A DNA stretch of 64,000 nucleotides from Pseudonocardia sp. HH130629-09 (GTDB taxonomy: Bacteria; Actinomycetota; Actinomycetes; Mycobacteriales; Pseudonocardiaceae), in the NCBI RefSeq assembly GCF_001294645.1, contig NZ_CP011868.1:3906001-3970000 (forward strand), given 5' to 3'. Position numbers and translations under genes: made by a program. The notes below the pieces were generated by a model that was not told where the DNA came from, made no database searches, and saw only the letters and a program-made list of their open reading frames with translations. Each line of letters begins with the position of its first letter. The stretch's first letter is position 1. Shown here in pieces: positions 61,986 to 64,000 of this stretch.

Positions 61986-63409
61986 CTAGTACTCCAGCCG
62001 CAGTTCGTGATATCTCTAGGCTAGGCTTTGATCTTGTGTATGTGGAGGAGGGTCTCGAGGCGTGGGCCGGTGGCTTGGACGGGTTGTTCGGGCTGGTGGC
62101 GGGGCGGTTCTTCCGGACAGAGCCGCGGCGTCGGGCACGGGCGTATGTGCGCGGGCTGTTGGCACCGTTGGCGGGGAAGAACGGGTGGACGTTGGCCGAG
62201 GTCGCCGGCGACACGACGCCGGATGGCATGCAGCGGCTGCTCAACTCCGCGACCTGGGACACCGACGGTGTCCGCGACGATCTGCGGGACTACGTGGTGG
62301 AGCACCTCGGCGAGGCCGGTGGGGTGCTGATTGTCGACGAGACCGGGTTCCTGAAGAAGGGGGCCAAGTCGGCCGGGGTGCAGCGCCAGTACTCCGGCAC
62401 CGCGGGCAGGGTGGAGAACTGCCAGCTCGGAGTCTTCTGCGCCTATTCCACGAGCACGGGCCGCACGCTGATCGACCGCGAGCTCTACCTGCCGAAGTCC
62501 TGGACCGGGGACCGGGAACGCTGCCGGTCCGCGGCGGTGCCTGACGAGGTCGAGTTCGCCACCAAGGCGGTACTGGCCACCGACATGATCGGTCGGGCTC
62601 TCGACGCGGGAGCCCCGGCAGCATGGGTGGCCGCGGACGAGGCCTACGGACAGGATCACGAGTTCCGTTCCTGGTGCGAGCGGCGCCGGATCGGCTATGT
62701 CGTCGCCGTACCGCGCAGCCAATCCATCCCGCTCTCACCCAGTGGTGCTGACCTCGCAGTCGACATCGCCGGGCTGGTCGGGTCACGACGTGCTGACGAC
62801 CTGGTCGCGCGTGCCCCGCAGCAGGCGTGGAAGCGTCGCTCAGCCGGTCCCGGGGCCAAGGGCGAGCGGCTCTATGACTGGGCGGTGGCCGGCCTGTACC
62901 CGCCCCCGGACGCCCCCGCTGGGTGGGGGCGCTGGCTACTGGTCCGGCGCCAGATCCTCACCGCCACCCAACTCGAGTCCGGTATGGAGCCGGAGCTGGC
63001 CTACTACCTCTGCGCTGGACCGCCCGGCACCGGCGACGACGACCTCATCCGGGTCGCCGGGGCGCGCTGGGCGATCGAGGAGTGCTTCCAGACCGCGAAG
63101 AACGACATCGGACTCGACCAGTACCAGGTCCGCCGCTACGACGCCTGGTACCGCCACATCACCCTGGCCATGCTCGCCCACGCCTACCTCTCGGTCACCG
63201 CGGCGATCGCCCCAAAAGACCTGCTCACGGGCTCATCCCGCTCACCCTCGCCGAGATCCGACGTCTCCTGGCATCTCTGATCCACATCCCCGTCCGCACC
63301 GTGGGCTGGGCCTGGTCGATCTGGCGTCGCCGTCACCAACACCGAGCCCGCGAAAGCCACTACCGGCAACGAAGACAGCCCAGCTAACGAACTGCGGCTG
63401 GAGTACTAG
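61986..63409 (+). mobile_element. IS701-family insertion sequence with CTAG target duplication
   Basis: Ends TACTCCAGCCGCAGTTCGT at 61990 and its complement ending at 63405 are perfect inverted repeats. CTAG lies directly outside both ends (61986-61989 and 63406-63409), a 4-bp target duplication as expected for this family. One uninterrupted transposase gene is inside. Confidence 0.9.
62036..63280 (+). CDS. IS701-family transposase
   Basis: About 414 residues from GTG 62036 (GTG 62042 alternative). DDE-superfamily features: VLIVDETGFLKKGAKSAGVQRQYSGTAG, AWVAADEAYGQDHEFRSW and VAGARWAIEECFQTAKNDIGLDQYQVRRYDAWYRH. No break is seen, so the element may be active. The C-terminal part is nearly identical to the relic at 59186. 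Confidence 0.93.
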   Translation: MYVEEGLEAWAGGLDGLFGLVAGRFFRTEPRRRARAYVRGLLAPLAGKNGWTLAEVAGDTTPDGMQRLLNSATWDTDGVRDDLRDYVVEHLGEAGGVLIVDETGFLKKGAKSAGVQRQYSGTAGRVENCQLGVFCAYSTSTGRTLIDRELYLPKSWTGDRERCRSAAVPDEVEFATKAVLATDMIGRALDAGAPAAWVAADEAYGQDHEFRSWCERRRIGYVVAVPRSQSIPLSPSGADLAVDIAGLVGSRRADDLVARAPQQAWKRRSAGPGAKGERLYDWAVAGLYPPPDAPAGWGRWLLVRRQILTATQLESGMEPELAYYLCAGPPGTGDDDLIRVAGARWAIEECFQTAKNDIGLDQYQVRRYDAWYRHITLAMLAHAYLSVTAAIAPKDLLTGSSRSPSPRSDVSWHL

Positions 63410-63412
63410 GTG

Positions 63413-64000
63413 AGTGTTTGAGAAGATCATGTTGAGGGTGTGACTACGTACTTCTGCTGGCGTCGGGCGGGTTCGCCACGGGCGATGCGGCGGGTGATGG
63501 TGTTGATCGCCGCCCAGCGGATCATGGCCTCGGACACTGCGGGGTGGCGTTCGTAGTCCCGGGCCAGGCGGCGGTGCGCGGTGACCCAGGCCAGGGTCCG
63601 CTCGACCACCCACCGCCGCGGGAGGACGGCGAATCCGCGCTGCTCAGGCGGTTTGCGCACGATCTCGACGCTGGTGTGCAGGATCGTGGTCGCCCAGTCC
63701 AGCAGGCGCCCGGCGAACCCGGCGTCGGCGTAGACGAACCGCACCCTCGTGCGCAGGTAGAGGTCGAGCAGGGTCGACTTGGCGCCATCGCGGTCCTGCA
63801 CCGACGCCGAGCACACCATCGTGGTCAGCAGCAGGCCGAGGGTGTCGGTCACGATGAACCGCTTCCGGCCGTTGATCTTCTTCCCGGCGTCGTAGCCGCG
63901 GGTGTCCCGCCCGACCGTGTCAGCGCTCCTCACCGACTGCGAGTCGATGATCCCCGCGCTGGGTTCGGGGTCGCGGCCCTCATCAGCGCGTAGCTGACGG
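63413..64000 (-). mobile_element. IS5-family element, continues past the window
   Basis: One end, GAGTGTTTGAGAAGATCATG, begins at 63413, four bases after the CTAG that closes the IS701 copy. The element extends beyond 64000. A matching solitary end occurs at 27389. The close packing shows that IS elements landed side by side here. Confidence 0.75.
63427..64000 (-). CDS. IS5-family transposase, partial (5' end outside window)
   Basis: C-terminal about 190 residues. Catalytic residues: SAGIIDSQSVRSADTVG (Asp), RFVYADAGFAGRLLDWA (Asp) and RRWVVERTLAWVTAHRRLARDYE (Glu), with DAGKKINGRKRFIVTDTLG in between, the IS427-like group. The frame is open to the window edge. Confidence 0.93.
   Translation of the reverse strand, partial: RQLRADEGRDPEPSAGIIDSQSVRSADTVGRDTRGYDAGKKINGRKRFIVTDTLGLLLTTMVCSASVQDRDGAKSTLLDLYLRTRVRFVYADAGFAGRLLDWATTILHTSVEIVRKPPEQRGFAVLPRRWVVERTLAWVTAHRRLARDYERHPAVSEAMIRWAAINTITRRIARGEPARRQQKYVVTPST

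Overview
The window is very GC-rich DNA with GTG/ATG starts, GGAGG-type ribosome sites and densely packed operons. The protein families (MSMEG_05xx-type nitrogen-starvation genes, PaaX/PucR/Lrp regulators, an AlkB-rubredoxin fusion) point to a mycolate-type or Pseudonocardia-like actinobacterium with wide catabolic abilities. The genus is an inference from gene style, not from a marker gene.

0-5.7 kb: a TerC-family gene (cut by the window edge) behind a yybP-ykoY-like Mn2+ riboswitch, an SDR, a DUF1508 protein, a frameshifted SigB/SigF-type sigma factor, a broken SDR, and an HxlR regulator translationally coupled to a hotdog thioesterase. 5.9-15.7 kb is the most distinctive block. On the minus strand, a flavoprotein of the MSMEG_0569 type is followed by cobalt-type nitrile hydratase beta, alpha and a His-tailed accessory protein. 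Divergent from it is the rest of a Nit1C (nitrilase/cyanide assimilation) cluster: Sll0783-type protein, radical SAM, GNAT-AIR synthase fusion, nitrilase, a second nitrilase-like protein that has lost two of three catalytic residues, and a glycosyltransferase. 16-24.5 kb: an AbiEi/DUF559-like protein, PucR regulator, ferredoxin and AlkB-rubredoxin alkane hydroxylase, an ABC-2 exporter divergent from a NarL-type two-component system, and two small proteins.

24.6-28.6 kb is an insertion-sequence island: an IS5-family element killed by a MITE that shares its end sequence, an intact IS256 element, direct-repeat scars, and a 5'-truncated ISAs1 element whose edge lies exactly at the start codon of an aromatic-acid MFS transporter.

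28.6-58.5 kb is mainly aromatic and tryptophan catabolism: aromatic-acid transporter, FAD oxidoreductase, kynurenine-formamidase-like cyclase, AraC regulator, SDR plus flavin monooxygenase, PaaX, RidA, a two-gene indolepyruvate oxidoreductase, a PaaK-type CoA ligase, a divergent operon (broken FAH hydrolase, cupin, acyl-CoA thioesterase, aryl-CoA monooxygenase/old-yellow-enzyme fusion), tryptophan 2,3-dioxygenase with kynureninase, an isochorismatase-like hydrolase, a class A PBP, and a single-chain indolepyruvate oxidoreductase divergent from an Lrp regulator. A plausible reading is tryptophan to anthranilate, then aryl-CoA activation and hydroxylation, with a second route through indolepyruvate. 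A shared 15-bp palindrome links two of the operons.

58.5-64 kb: a membrane protein, an IS701 relic, a frameshifted S9 prolyl oligopeptidase, an intact IS701 copy flanked by CTAG duplications, and an IS5-family transposase running off the end. At least eight reading frames carry small indels, several of them in G or C runs, so some 'pseudogenes' may be sequence errors.
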